A DNA stretch of 64,000 bases from Undibacterium pigrum. GTDB taxonomy: Bacteria; Pseudomonadota; Gammaproteobacteria; Burkholderiales; Burkholderiaceae_D. The stretch spans positions 528,941 to 592,940 of the forward strand of contig NZ_QJKB01000002.1 of NCBI RefSeq assembly GCF_003201815.1, read 5' to 3'. Made by a program: the position numbers and the translations under genes. Shown piece after piece: positions 39,051 through 47,976 of this stretch. Under the pieces are notes generated by a model that was given only the letters and a program-made list of their open reading frames with translations, searched no databases and was not told the origin of the DNA. Each line of letters starts with the position of its first letter. The stretch's first letter is position 1.

Positions 39051-39967
39051 TGTTTATGACCGCGATGACTGAAACGATCACTCCAAAAATTGAAACGCCC
39101 CTGCAGCGTTTCTTGCGCGACTTCTTTGCCAGCCGCATCGCCAGCCTGGGCAGCCTGGTTTTATTGCTGCTGGTCTTGCTGGCGATATTTGCACCACTGA
39201 TCTCGCCGCAAAATCCTTACGATCTGATGGCGCTGGATGTCATGGATTCACGCCTGGAACCTGGCAAACTGTCGTCCGATGGCAAGCAAACGTTTTTGCT
39301 CGGTACTGATGAGCAGGGGCGCGATATGCTGTCGGCCATCTTCTATGGTTTGCGTATCTCCCTCATCGTCGGTTTTTCCAGTACCGTGATTGCGCTGGCA
39401 ATCGGCCTCAGTCTGGGCTTGCTGGCGGGTTATCTGGGGGGGCGTGTCGAAGCCATCATCATGCGTATTGCTGACATACAGTTATCTTTCCCGGCCATCC
39501 TGATCGCCATGATCTTGCTGGCGCTGACAGGGCAGGGCATAGGCAAGATCATCATCGCGCTGGTACTGGTGCAATGGGCTTACTATGCGCGCACGGCCCG
39601 CAGTGCAGCGCTGGTGGAAAGACAAAAGGAATATATAGAAGCGGCAGTCGGCCTGGGCTTGTCACCGGCACGCATTATCTGGCGTCACTTGCTGCCGAAT
39701 TGTCTGCCGCCATTGATCGTTATCGCAGCCTTGCAGGTGGCGTCAGCGATTTCGCTGGAAGCGACGCTCTCATTCTTGGGACTGGGTTTGCCAGTGACTG
39801 AACCCTCACTGGGTTTGCTGATTGCCAATGGCTATCAATACCTGTTGTCCGGCAAATACTGGATCAGTTTTTATCCCGGCCTGGCCTTGTTGCTGACAGT
39901 GGTGTCCATCAACCTGGTGGCTGACCATTTGCGCGATGTGCTTAACCCGCGCTTGCAGACGCAATAG
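39050..39967 (+). CDS. ABC transporter permease, DppC/OppC type
   Basis: This is the partner permease of 305 residues with six helices. The segment LGTDEQGRDMLSAIFYGLRI is the classic DppC signature, and the EAA loop reads EYIEAAVGLGLSPARIIWRHLLPN. It starts within the stop codon of the previous permease. An in-frame ATG three codons downstream (MTAMTE) is an alternative start. Confidence 0.93.
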   Translation: MFMTAMTETITPKIETPLQRFLRDFFASRIASLGSLVLLLLVLLAIFAPLISPQNPYDLMALDVMDSRLEPGKLSSDGKQTFLLGTDEQGRDMLSAIFYGLRISLIVGFSSTVIALAIGLSLGLLAGYLGGRVEAIIMRIADIQLSFPAILIAMILLALTGQGIGKIIIALVLVQWAYYARTARSAALVERQKEYIEAAVGLGLSPARIIWRHLLPNCLPPLIVIAALQVASAISLEATLSFLGLGLPVTEPSLGLLIANGYQYLLSGKYWISFYPGLALLLTVVSINLVADHLRDVLNPRLQTQ

Positions 39968-39981
39968 GTGGAACAGACATC

Positions 39982-40968
39982 ATGACGATTGCGACTCTGG
40001 AAGTGCAAAACCTGCAGACTGAATTTGCCAGCCGTGCCGGTACTGTGCGCGCGGTAAATAATGTCAGCTTCAGCGTGCAGCCAGGCCAAATCATGGGCCT
40101 GGTCGGTGAATCCGGTTCTGGCAAATCGATGACGGCTTATTCCATCATGGGCCTGATAGAGCCACCCGGCAAAGTCGCAGCAGGCAAGGTCTTGTTCAGG
40201 GGACAGGATTTGCGCAGCCTGTCGGCAGAAGCCATGCGGCAAATCCGTGGCAACCGCATCGCCATGATATTCCAGGACCCGATGATGACCCTGAACCCGG
40301 TCTTGCGCATCGATACGCAAATGATGGAAACCATCTTTGCCCATCAGCAGGTCAGCCGTGAAAAAGCACGCGACATGGCACGCGCCGCCCTGGTCAAGGT
40401 TGGCATACCCTCACCAGATGAAAGGCTGCTGTCCTATCCGCACCAGTTTTCTGGCGGCATGCGGCAAAGGGTGGCAATCGCCATTGCACTTTTGAATGAG
40501 CCAGAGCTGATTATCTGCGATGAACCAACCACTGCGCTGGACGTGACCATGCAGGGCCAGATCCTGTATGAAATGCAAAAGCTTTGCCGCGAGTCTGGTA
40601 CGGCACTGATCTGGATCACGCATGATTTGTCGGTGGTGGCTGGCCTGGCTGATACCGTCGCCGTCATGTATGCAGGTAAGATAGTCGAGAGCGGCAGTGT
40701 GCAACAAGTACTGGAACAGGCCAGGCATCCCTACACCCATGGCCTGATCGCTTCTTCACCATCTCGCAACCTGCATGGCCAAAGCCTGCGCCAGATACCG
40801 GGTTCAACACCGTCCTTGCTGAACTTGCCGCAAGGCTGTGCATTCCGCTTGCGCTGTGAACGTGCCAGTGCGGTTTGTGAACAGGAGCCGGTGACCGAAA
40901 ATCTTCAGGGCCACAGTGTATTGTGCTTCCATCCCATGCACGCAGTGACAGAGGTGACGCATGACTGA
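39982..40968 (+). CDS. ABC transporter ATP-binding protein, DppD/OppD type
   Basis: This ATPase energises the importer. The 328-residue product has Walker A GESGSGKSM, signature FSGGMRQRVAIAIAL and Walker B LIICDEPTTALDV, with the oligopeptide-type C-terminal segment carrying cysteines (CAFRLRCERASAVCEQ) that bind an iron-sulfur cluster in relatives. It is 14 bases after the permease and overlaps the next gene by 8 bases. Confidence 0.94.
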   Translation: MTIATLEVQNLQTEFASRAGTVRAVNNVSFSVQPGQIMGLVGESGSGKSMTAYSIMGLIEPPGKVAAGKVLFRGQDLRSLSAEAMRQIRGNRIAMIFQDPMMTLNPVLRIDTQMMETIFAHQQVSREKARDMARAALVKVGIPSPDERLLSYPHQFSGGMRQRVAIAIALLNEPELIICDEPTTALDVTMQGQILYEMQKLCRESGTALIWITHDLSVVAGLADTVAVMYAGKIVESGSVQQVLEQARHPYTHGLIASSPSRNLHGQSLRQIPGSTPSLLNLPQGCAFRLRCERASAVCEQEPVTENLQGHSVLCFHPMHAVTEVTHD

Positions 40969-41965
40969 TATCCGCCAGCCAGCCTTGCTGGAACTGCGCC
41001 AGGTCAGCAAGCGCTTTGCCAAACCTGTAGCGCTGACTGACAAATTGACACAGCTATTTGGTGCTGACAGCAAACAGCAAATCGTCCACGCCGTTGATCA
41101 AGTCGATTTGAGTCTGCAAACGGGTGAAGTCGTCGGTCTGGTCGGTGAATCCGGTTGCGGCAAATCTACGCTGGGGCGCATGGCCGTGGGCTTGCACACT
41201 TTATCTGACGGTACCCGCTGGTGGCGTGGTGAAAACCTGGCAGACATGGATAATGCTAAACGCAGGCAAATGCAACTGGCCGTGCAAATGATATTCCAGG
41301 ACCCGTATGCCTCGCTGAACCCGCGCCTGCGTGTGCAAGACATCGTCGGCGAAGCGCCGGTCGTGCATGGCATCATCAAGGCGGCAGAACAGCAGGAATA
41401 CGTAGAACACCTGCTGCAAAAAGTGGGGTTGGACCCGGCTGTGCTGAAACGTTTTCCGCACCAGTTTTCTGGCGGTCAGCGTGCCCGCGTAGGCATCGCC
41501 AGAGCACTTGCCGTCAAGCCTGAAGTGCTGGTGTGCGATGAAGCGGTAGCGGCGCTGGATGTGTCTATACAGGCGCAAGTGTTGAACCTGTTCATCAAGC
41601 TGCGTGATGAACTGAAGCTGACTTATCTGTTCATCAGTCATGATCTCGGTGTCGTCAGGCATGTGTCTGACCGTGTACTCATCATGTACCTGGGACGCGT
41701 GGTTGAATCCGCCGCGACTACAGAAATTTTTGAACGGCCTACTCACCCTTACACGCAAGCCTTGCTGGCCTCTGCCCCCAGGCTGGAAGTGCGCAAGATG
41801 GAATACATCGCCATCAAGGGTGAAATTCCATCCCCGCTAAATCCGCCGACTGGCTGCCATTTCCATCCACGCTGTCCACATGCCACGTCCAGGTGTGCTG
41901 TAGAGCAGCCTGAGCTCAAAGAAGTTGCTCCTTTACATTTTTCAGCTTGCCATTTAAATACTTGA
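40961..41965 (+). CDS. ABC transporter ATP-binding protein, DppF/OppF type
   Basis: This is the second ATPase of the importer, with 334 residues. It has Walker A GESGCGKSTLGRM, signature FSGGQRARVGIARAL and Walker B VLVCDEAVAALDV, with alanine and valine where the usual reading is EPTSALD or EAVSALD. The C-terminal cysteines (HFHPRCPHATSRC) match the family. The operon ends here without a substrate-binding protein, so that protein must be encoded elsewhere. Confidence 0.94.
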   Translation: MTDIRQPALLELRQVSKRFAKPVALTDKLTQLFGADSKQQIVHAVDQVDLSLQTGEVVGLVGESGCGKSTLGRMAVGLHTLSDGTRWWRGENLADMDNAKRRQMQLAVQMIFQDPYASLNPRLRVQDIVGEAPVVHGIIKAAEQQEYVEHLLQKVGLDPAVLKRFPHQFSGGQRARVGIARALAVKPEVLVCDEAVAALDVSIQAQVLNLFIKLRDELKLTYLFISHDLGVVRHVSDRVLIMYLGRVVESAATTEIFERPTHPYTQALLASAPRLEVRKMEYIAIKGEIPSPLNPPTGCHFHPRCPHATSRCAVEQPELKEVAPLHFSACHLNT

Positions 41966-41990
41966 TTGCTATCTTGCCATTCTTTGAGCC

Positions 41991-43100
41991 GTGAATGGAA
42001 TGCAAGTGAAGCAACAAAGAATCCTGGGTTACGATCTGGCGCGTGCATTTGCCATCCTTGGCATGATCATCGTGAATTTCAAAGTCGTCATGCATGCGCA
42101 AGCTGTCAAAGAGGGGCATGAATCCTGGTGGATCAGCATCTTTGCCCATCTTGATGGCCGTGCCTCTGCATTGTTTGTGATACTGGCGGGTGTGGGTATC
42201 AGTCTCATGACAAATGCCGCCAGACTTGCAGGGGATACAACAGCTTTGCGTCAGCAGAGAATAAGTTTGTTGAAACGCGCTGCTTTTCTGTTTGGCTTAG
42301 GTTTACTGTATATCTGGATATGGCCTGCCGACATACTGCATTATTATGGGGTGTATATCGTATTGGCAGCGGCCTTACTGACAGTATCATCCCGTTTGCT
42401 ATTGATACTGGCAGCAGCTTTTTGCCTGATCTTCACTGCCCTGTTTTTCAGTGTTGACTATAGCCAGAACTGGAATTGGGACTTGCTGCATTATTCGAGT
42501 TTCTGGACAGTCCCTGGCTTTCTGCTGAATCTGTTTTTCAATGGTTTCCATCCTTTCTTTCCCTGGGCTGGTTTCTTGCTGGTGGGCCTGGTGATAGGGC
42601 GGCTGGATATGCATGCGCCCGCCACGCGCAGACGGGTTTTGCTGGCTGGTGTGACAGCGATGATCGTCGCTCAGTTGTTAGCTTGGGTATTGTTTTATGC
42701 CCTGGGTAACTGGGAGCAGACCGCCAGTCTGCGCTACCTGTTCAGCAAAACTGATCCCATGCCGCCCTTGCCTGTGTATATGATCTCAGCCGCTGGCAGT
42801 GCCTGCATAGTCATCGTTTTGTGCATTTATCTGGCAGAAAAATTTGCGAAGGCCCTGGTCATGCGTGCTATGGTGCATACTGGGCAACTGGCACTTAGCC
42901 TCTATCTTGCGCATGTGTTGCCGGGCATGGTTGTGCTGGAAGAACTGGGTTATCTGGAAGGCCAGACCCTGGGCACTGCAGTAGCTGCTGCCTTCATCTT
43001 TTTCGCATGCGCTCTGGTATTTTCTCATCTGTGGAGACGCAAATTTTCACAAGGCCCACTGGAATGGCTGTTGCGCCGTCTCACGACTCATCAAAACTAA
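41991..43100 (+). CDS. DUF418-type polytopic membrane protein
   Basis: The 369-residue product has about ten hydrophobic helices. It begins with the family pattern RILGYDLARAFAILGMIIVN and FDGRASALFVILAGVG-like sequence (here LDGRASALFVILAGVG), as in the DUF418/acyltransferase-related membrane proteins. The C-terminus contains GQLALSLYLAHVL, which resembles the acyltransferase helix. It starts with GTG at 41991; an ATG three codons later at 42000 is an alternative. Function is unknown. It is 25 bases after the importer operon and may be cotranscribed. Confidence 0.8.
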   Translation: MNGMQVKQQRILGYDLARAFAILGMIIVNFKVVMHAQAVKEGHESWWISIFAHLDGRASALFVILAGVGISLMTNAARLAGDTTALRQQRISLLKRAAFLFGLGLLYIWIWPADILHYYGVYIVLAAALLTVSSRLLLILAAAFCLIFTALFFSVDYSQNWNWDLLHYSSFWTVPGFLLNLFFNGFHPFFPWAGFLLVGLVIGRLDMHAPATRRRVLLAGVTAMIVAQLLAWVLFYALGNWEQTASLRYLFSKTDPMPPLPVYMISAAGSACIVIVLCIYLAEKFAKALVMRAMVHTGQLALSLYLAHVLPGMVVLEELGYLEGQTLGTAVAAAFIFFACALVFSHLWRRKFSQGPLEWLLRRLTTHQN

Positions 43101-43253
43101 GCTTTCTATATCTGGCACTGAAGCTGTCAGTGTCAGATAAGGCAGATCAGACATAGATGAAAGCGTGTGTTTTTCAACAAGATATTGGATATGGTGATAA
43201 CTGGTATACCAAAAATAAAGAAGCTTTATTTGCTGCGGTGCGATAAAGTAGTA

Positions 43254-43321
43254 CCTGTCTCCTCCAACACCTCCTAAGGTTTGGATTTAACCCGCAACCG
43301 CAAGGTCGCGGGTTTTTTTTT
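43254..43321 (+). ncRNA. Anti-Shine-Dalgarno small RNA, copy A
   Basis: This unit shows the pattern acctgtctcctccaacacct followed by cctaaggtttggatttaa and a terminator (cccgc...gcggg plus a T run). It is one of three near-identical units. A -10-like TAAAGT lies at 43244-43249. The 5' part has CUCCUCC, and a hairpin (ccaacacc with ggtttgg) presents UCCU in its loop; the second motif CACCUCCU equals the 3' end of 16S rRNA. I recall a family named Betaproteobacteria toxic small RNA with such motifs in Rfam. Confidence 0.7.
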
Positions 43322-43474
43322 GCCTTTTGACGGACTTAGCTATAAACGCGATGTTGATTTTATTAATTTCAATTCTGACAGGAAATATTTTGATCAAGAT
43401 TGATATGCGATTTGTGAATGATCGATATGTGAAAATAGATCTTGGTGAATTTGTTGCGCTGCGATATAGTTACA

Positions 43475-43540
43475 CCTGTCTCCTCCAACACCTCCTAAGG
43501 TTTGGATTTAAACCCGCAAATTTTGCGGGTTTTTTTTTGC
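43475..43540 (+). ncRNA. Anti-Shine-Dalgarno small RNA, copy B
   Basis: This is the second unit, identical to copy A over cctgtctcctccaacacctc and cctaaggtttggattta, with its own terminator (aacccgcaa with ttgcgggtt, then eight T). A -10-like TATAGT at 43465-43470 lies 17 bases after TTGGTG (43442-43447), the best promoter of the three. Confidence 0.7.
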
Positions 43541-43664
43541 CTGTTCAGGCTGGCAGATATCAACGCCATTGCCGGGGATTCCCCGGCACTTGTAAAAACA
43601 TGCAGTGTGCGTAAGATCTGCTTTCCGTATCTGTTTCCCGTATCCGCTTATTTCCCCTGCATTT

Positions 43665-44165
43665 ATGTTTTTGAAAACTGCATTTATTTATCGCGCCTTC
43701 CTCTTGTGCTTGCTGGCTTTAACTTGTTTGCAAGTGAATGCCATGGATAAGGCAAGCCATGCCGTAGCAGATAGCATTAGCCATAAACCGCGTATAGACA
43801 AAAATATGCGCCTGGCCTTGCAACAGTTTGTCAGCCAGTACGCATCGCATCCCAAAAACGCAGTGCAGCATATCCATATTGCCAGGGTAAAAACCGACAC
43901 TGGTGAAACGGCCTTGTATGGTTACTGGAAAGAAGATCAATCCATCCTCATCGTGCATTTTTTTGCCCATCCCTCAGAAGAAACGGGTTTGTCATGGCTG
44001 CATCACAAAGCCAGGATAGATTTGAAAACTGACGTGGTAGCTACAGAGGAGGAAATGAGCGGCAGTAATTATCTGGTCACCCGCGCCTGGGCCGACCATA
44101 TAGTCAATACCTGTGTGCAGCAAGGCCAGTTGCTGCTCCTGAAGCGCAAGCCTGCGCGCAAATAA
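43665..44165 (+). CDS. Hypothetical secreted protein
   Basis: No family was recognised. The 166-residue product begins with a signal peptide (MFLKTAFIYRAFLLCLLALT, cleavage likely after NAMDKA or nearby). The mature part contains HIHIARVKTDTGETALYGYW and ILIVHFFAHPSEETGLSWLH. The start at 43665 is preferred over an earlier in-frame ATG because it gives a proper signal sequence. The gene lies between small-RNA copies B and C and has no other partner. Confidence 0.7.
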   Translation: MFLKTAFIYRAFLLCLLALTCLQVNAMDKASHAVADSISHKPRIDKNMRLALQQFVSQYASHPKNAVQHIHIARVKTDTGETALYGYWKEDQSILIVHFFAHPSEETGLSWLHHKARIDLKTDVVATEEEMSGSNYLVTRAWADHIVNTCVQQGQLLLLKRKPARK

Positions 44166-44374
44166 GTCACCAGCACCCGGACCACATTCGCCAGTATAAC
44201 AAGCTGAGTAATCCCTCTAGTAATGGTTAAATCATCACTGGTATTTATCTTCCAGCAGAGTCTCGCAGGAAGATAAATTGAGTGGTCTTACGCATTGATA
44301 AGATATTCAAAATATGTATACCTGATATATGCATAATAAAGCATACAGATATGCTGCAGCGCATTAAAGTAGTA
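44166..44374. other. Gap before small-RNA copy C
   Basis: No gene is seen. The interval is AT-rich with gatattcaaaatatgtatac and related sequence at 44307-44345, which has a loose counterpart upstream of copy A (ggtataccaaaaataaag). It may hold promoter elements for copy C. Confidence 0.4.
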
Positions 44375-44443
44375 CCTGTCTCCTCCAACACCTCCTAAAG
44401 GTTTGGATTTAAGCCCGCGAATTTAGCGGGCTATTTTTTTGTC
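44375..44443 (+). ncRNA. Anti-Shine-Dalgarno small RNA, copy C
   Basis: This is the third unit: cctgtctcctccaacacctc, then cctaaaggtttggatttaag with one extra A, then the terminator agcccgc/gcgggct followed by T. A -10-like TAAAGT lies at 44365-44370. The upstream tgctgc(a/g)gcgc context is shared with copy A. Confidence 0.7.
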
Positions 44444-44483
44444 TGCTCACTTAGCAGACTCACTTACCAGAAAAAGTACGGGC

Positions 44484-45338
44484 TTATTCTGCGATATGGA
44501 TATGTCGCTTGATGTGCTTTAGATGGGCGACGATGGTAAAAGTCATGATAACCAGCAAAGACCATGAACTCCATTTACCCAAGTGCACGGTAGACCAGGC
44601 TCCCAGCTGATTGGGATAACGCCAGATACCAAAGAAGGTTCCCATATTTTCAGCCAGCCAGATAAAGAAACCGATCAGGACGAAGGACAGTAGCAGAGGC
44701 ATGCTGCGGTCACGGTCCAGCGGACGAAATACCACCGATGAACGCGCATACAAACCCAATGCGCAAGCCGCCAGATACCAGCGATAATCACCGATATAGT
44801 GGTGCGTAAAAAAATTCAGGTAAATCAGTATGCCTATCAGCGCAGCCATCCAGTAAGGTGGATGATGGCGTATCCGTAAATCAAACAAGCGCCAGGCCTG
44901 GATGATGTAACTGCCTATGCTGGCATACATGAAGCCGCTGAACAGTGGCACGCCCCATAACTTGGTATAGCCAAATTCTGGATAAGCCCAGCTCTGTATC
45001 TGGCCCGATACCTTGAACACTTCCAGCGCAAAACCTACCAAGTGGAACAGGGTCACGGCTTTCAATTCATCGACAGTTTCCAGCTTGCTCCAGACCATGC
45101 CACCCTGTATCAGCAACGCAATCACAAACAGCACATCGTAGCGCGGCAAGCCAAACAGTCCTGCCTTGGGCACGATCAGTATCGATGCAAAAAACAAACC
45201 GACAAACAGGCAGGCACGTATCTCCTTGATACCGAAGTACCAGAACTCCAGTAAAAAACGACGGAAACCTGCCAGGTTTTCAGGCTGGGGAGGCTGGATG
45301 AGGAATTGGTCTATGGATTGCAGGCGCATGGGCTGCAT
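44484..45338 (-). CDS. DUF817-family membrane protein
   Basis: The 284-residue product is a polytopic membrane protein with about eight helices. Its family-type sequences include FWYFGIKEIRACLFVG and VFKVSGQIQSWAYPEFGYTK. The ending is WSSWSLLVIMTFTIVAHLKH. Function is unknown. It is divergent from the allantoinase gene and separated from it by a 348-base gap. Confidence 0.85.
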   Translation of the reverse strand: MQPMRLQSIDQFLIQPPQPENLAGFRRFLLEFWYFGIKEIRACLFVGLFFASILIVPKAGLFGLPRYDVLFVIALLIQGGMVWSKLETVDELKAVTLFHLVGFALEVFKVSGQIQSWAYPEFGYTKLWGVPLFSGFMYASIGSYIIQAWRLFDLRIRHHPPYWMAALIGILIYLNFFTHHYIGDYRWYLAACALGLYARSSVVFRPLDRDRSMPLLLSFVLIGFFIWLAENMGTFFGIWRYPNQLGAWSTVHLGKWSSWSLLVIMTFTIVAHLKHIKRHIHIAE

Positions 45339-45686
45339 TGTAACAAGCCTGCCGCGCTTGTCGTCACGAAGATGAGATGCTTGCTTTTGTTACACGGCGC
45401 TTACACAGCATTTAATGACCAGGCTTGACCGCGATTCATTTGTTGCGAAAAATACTATGTTGTTTAATTGATGCGTAATAGAACATATACTAAAAGCAGT
45501 ATATCTAAGCTTGAAAAATTGCTGACAATCGTAGACGAATTTGAAAAATGATTTAGTGCAAATGCAAAGATGGCACGTCACTTGCATTCCCATTCCTTAA
45601 ATCAGTTTCAGCGAATCAGTTTCAACGCTAAACAAGAATAATGGGCATCCACTTGCCCGAGTATTATGCATACGGAGAATAAAAGT
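45339..45686. promoter_or_regulatory. Divergent control region with a sigma54 promoter for puuE
   Basis: This gap between the DUF817 gene and puuE contains TGGCACG (45571-45577), four bases, then TTGCA (45582-45586), which matches the sigma54 (RpoN) consensus with GG and GC ten bases apart. Transcription should start near 45597, about 90 bases before the puuE start codon. Upstream sequence is AT-rich; no clear activator site was identified. Confidence 0.8.
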
Positions 45687-46640
45687 ATGACGCAGTCCCC
45701 GCAATTTAGTGACTACCCTCGCGACCTCATAGGCTATGGCCGCCATGTCCCGCATGCGCAATGGCCGGGTCAGGCCAGGATAGCCCTGCAATTTGTCCTG
45801 AACTATGAAGAGGGTGGTGAAAACTGTGTACTGCATGGTGACCGTGCGTCCGAGCAGTTTTTATCCGAGATTGTTGGTGCAGCAGCGTATGAAGCGCGCC
45901 ATATGTCGATGGAGTCTATTTACGAGTATGGTTCCCGCGCCGGTGTCTGGCGCATCTTGCGTGAATTTGAAAAACGCCAGTTGCCGCTGACCGTGTTTGG
46001 TGTTGCGATGGCCTTGCAGCGCCATCCTGAACTGACCCAGGCCTTTGGCGAGCTCGGTCATGAAATCGCCTGTCATGGTCTGCGCTGGATACATTATCAA
46101 GGCCTGGATGAAACCATAGAGCGTGAACATATGCAGCAAGCCGTGCAAATCATGCGCGAGCTGACTGGCAAAGCGCCGCTGGGCTGGTACACCGGACGTG
46201 ATTCACCGAATACCCGCAAGCTGGTGGTGGAGCATGGCGGCTTTGCCTATGACGCTGATTACTATGGCGATGACCTGCCTTTCTGGACTCAGGTGACGAC
46301 CAGCGATGGTCAGCAACACCCTCACCTAGTTGTGCCCTATACCCTGGACAGCAATGACATGCGTTTCGCTACACCCCAGGGTTTTAATACGGGTGAGCAT
46401 TTCTATGATTACCTCAAAGACAGTTTCGACCTCCTGTATGCCGAAGGTGATCCTGAGGGCGACAATGCACCAAAAATGCTATCCATAGGCATGCATTGCC
46501 GCTTGCTGGGGCGGCCCGGGCGTTTCCGTGCCTTCCAGCGCTTTCTGGATTATGTACAGTCGCATGACAAGGTCTGGGTCTGCCGCCGCATCGATATCGC
46601 AGAACACTGGAAACAAGTACATCCCTATGTTGTTAAATAA
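45687..46640 (+). CDS. puuE: Allantoinase PuuE (polysaccharide deacetylase-like)
   Basis: This hydrolase opens the allantoin ring during purine degradation, giving allantoate. It has 317 residues. Characteristic segments include DYPRDLIGYGRHVPHAQWPG near the N-terminus, FVLNYEEGGE, ESIYEYGSRAGVWRILREF and GMHCRLLGRPGR. The ATG at 45687 has GGAG nine bases upstream and is chosen over an ATG seven codons earlier. The sigma54 promoter fits nitrogen-limitation control. No other purine catabolism gene lies in the window. A porin gene follows after 123 bases. Confidence 0.93.
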   Translation: MTQSPQFSDYPRDLIGYGRHVPHAQWPGQARIALQFVLNYEEGGENCVLHGDRASEQFLSEIVGAAAYEARHMSMESIYEYGSRAGVWRILREFEKRQLPLTVFGVAMALQRHPELTQAFGELGHEIACHGLRWIHYQGLDETIEREHMQQAVQIMRELTGKAPLGWYTGRDSPNTRKLVVEHGGFAYDADYYGDDLPFWTQVTTSDGQQHPHLVVPYTLDSNDMRFATPQGFNTGEHFYDYLKDSFDLLYAEGDPEGDNAPKMLSIGMHCRLLGRPGRFRAFQRFLDYVQSHDKVWVCRRIDIAEHWKQVHPYVVK

Positions 46641-46763
46641 ATGCAGCGCCTGCTGACTGGCCGGATGCACCCAAGTCCTGCCTGCACTTGATTGAGCTGA
46701 CAAAGTTTGATTTGCCACCACGCTGAAAAAAATCGTTGTTAAACCTGAGAGAAGGAAGAAAAG

Positions 46764-47861
46764 ATGAAAATGCAGATGAAATTCATAGTTTTGGCGGTCG
46801 CTTCTTGTTTGTGTGCAGGCAGTGCGCTGGCGCAATCCAGTGTCACCGTGCAAGGCCTGGTGGATTTGTCGGTAGGCTCGGTCAAAATGAGTGGCGATAA
46901 GGCCAGCACGGCTGCTATCACACCCGGTGGCATGACCACGTCCTGGTTTGGTTTCAAAGGGGTAGAAGACCTCGGTGGTGGGCTCAAGGCAGAATTTGCA
47001 CTGACAGCTTTCCTGCGCCCTGATACCGGTGAGTCTGGCCGTTTTGGTGGCGATACCCTGTTTTCTCGCGATGCCAATGTTGCCTTGTCTGGCAGCTTTG
47101 GACGAGTCTCGCTGGGGCGTGATCTGGCACCGAGCTTTTTGCCTGTGGTGATTTTCAATCCCTTTGGTGATTCCTTTGACGTTTCGCCTTTGGTGCTGCA
47201 CTGGTATGTACCATCTGGTGGTTTTGCTTCACGTACCTGGGCCAACTCAGCCGCGGGTGACTCGGGCTGGAGCAATGAAATCATTTACAGCACACCCAAT
47301 TTCTCAGGTTTCAGTGCCAATATGCACTATCAGTTCGGTGAAAAAGCCGGTGATACAGGCACGCGCAATATAGGCCTGAATGCTCTGTACTTCAATGGTC
47401 CGCTGGCCCTGAGCGCCTTCTACCAAAAGGTCCAGGTATCAAATCCCCTTGGTGGTTCGGCGATTGTGGATGCCACATCCGCACCTGTGAATTTTGCTTC
47501 CATCAATAACCAGACCGCTTACTTTGTCGGTGCCAGCTATGACCTGACAGCCGCTAAACTGTATGCGACTTATACCTCCAGCAAAAATGACAATGCCGCA
47601 GGCAAGCAGATGGATGACAAGATTTATAGCCTGGGTGCCAAGATCCCGGCAGGTGGTGGCGATATCTTGCTGGCTTATGCGAATACCAAACGCAATGGCA
47701 CGCTGACCGCCAATACAGAATACAAGCGCGATACCCTGTCGGCTGGTTATGACTACAACCTGTCCAAACGTACCGACGTCTATGCAGTGCTGATGAGTGA
47801 CAAGATCAGTACGGCGGACCGTGCTACCAGCGTCATTGCTGGCATACGCCATAGATTCTGA
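46764..47861 (+). CDS. Gram-negative porin
   Basis: This 365-residue outer-membrane channel of the Burkholderia type starts with a signal peptide ending SALA-QSSVTVQG. It has the family segments GVEDLGGGLKAEF and RDANVALSGSFGRVSLGRD, and ends with a C-terminal aromatic (IRHRF). The GAGAGAAGGAAG stretch upstream supplies a ribosome site. Its location just after puuE suggests a role in nutrient uptake, but the solute is unknown. Confidence 0.92.
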   Translation: MKMQMKFIVLAVASCLCAGSALAQSSVTVQGLVDLSVGSVKMSGDKASTAAITPGGMTTSWFGFKGVEDLGGGLKAEFALTAFLRPDTGESGRFGGDTLFSRDANVALSGSFGRVSLGRDLAPSFLPVVIFNPFGDSFDVSPLVLHWYVPSGGFASRTWANSAAGDSGWSNEIIYSTPNFSGFSANMHYQFGEKAGDTGTRNIGLNALYFNGPLALSAFYQKVQVSNPLGGSAIVDATSAPVNFASINNQTAYFVGASYDLTAAKLYATYTSSKNDNAAGKQMDDKIYSLGAKIPAGGGDILLAYANTKRNGTLTANTEYKRDTLSAGYDYNLSKRTDVYAVLMSDKISTADRATSVIAGIRHRF

Positions 47862-47877
47862 CTTGTTTAAGTTGACG

Positions 47878-47912
47878 AAAAAACCGCATATTGAAAGATT
47901 TGCGGTTTTTTT
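47878..47912 (+). terminator. Terminator after the porin gene
   Basis: The stem aaaaaccgca/tgcggttttt with a 10-15-base loop is followed by a T run (ttttttt). Confidence 0.8.
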
Positions 47913-47920
47913 CTATTTGC

Positions 47921-47947
47921 TGTCACAAACGCTAAGTCTGATTCGTC
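47921..47947 (+). promoter_or_regulatory. ECF41-type promoter of the sigma factor gene
   Basis: TGTCACA (47921-47927), 16 bases, then CGTC (47944-47947) matches the promoter pattern described for ECF41 sigma factors (TGTCACA at -35 and CGTC at -10). It lies 29 bases upstream of the sigma gene's ATG, so the gene is probably autoregulated. Confidence 0.8.
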
Positions 47948-47976
47948 TTATCATCATGTACCTACTGGATGCCGCC

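Noticed and set aside
43254..44443. Repeated units that could be taken for a CRISPR array
   Set aside because: Only three copies exist, spacers are long and unequal, each copy ends in its own terminator, and no cas genes are present.
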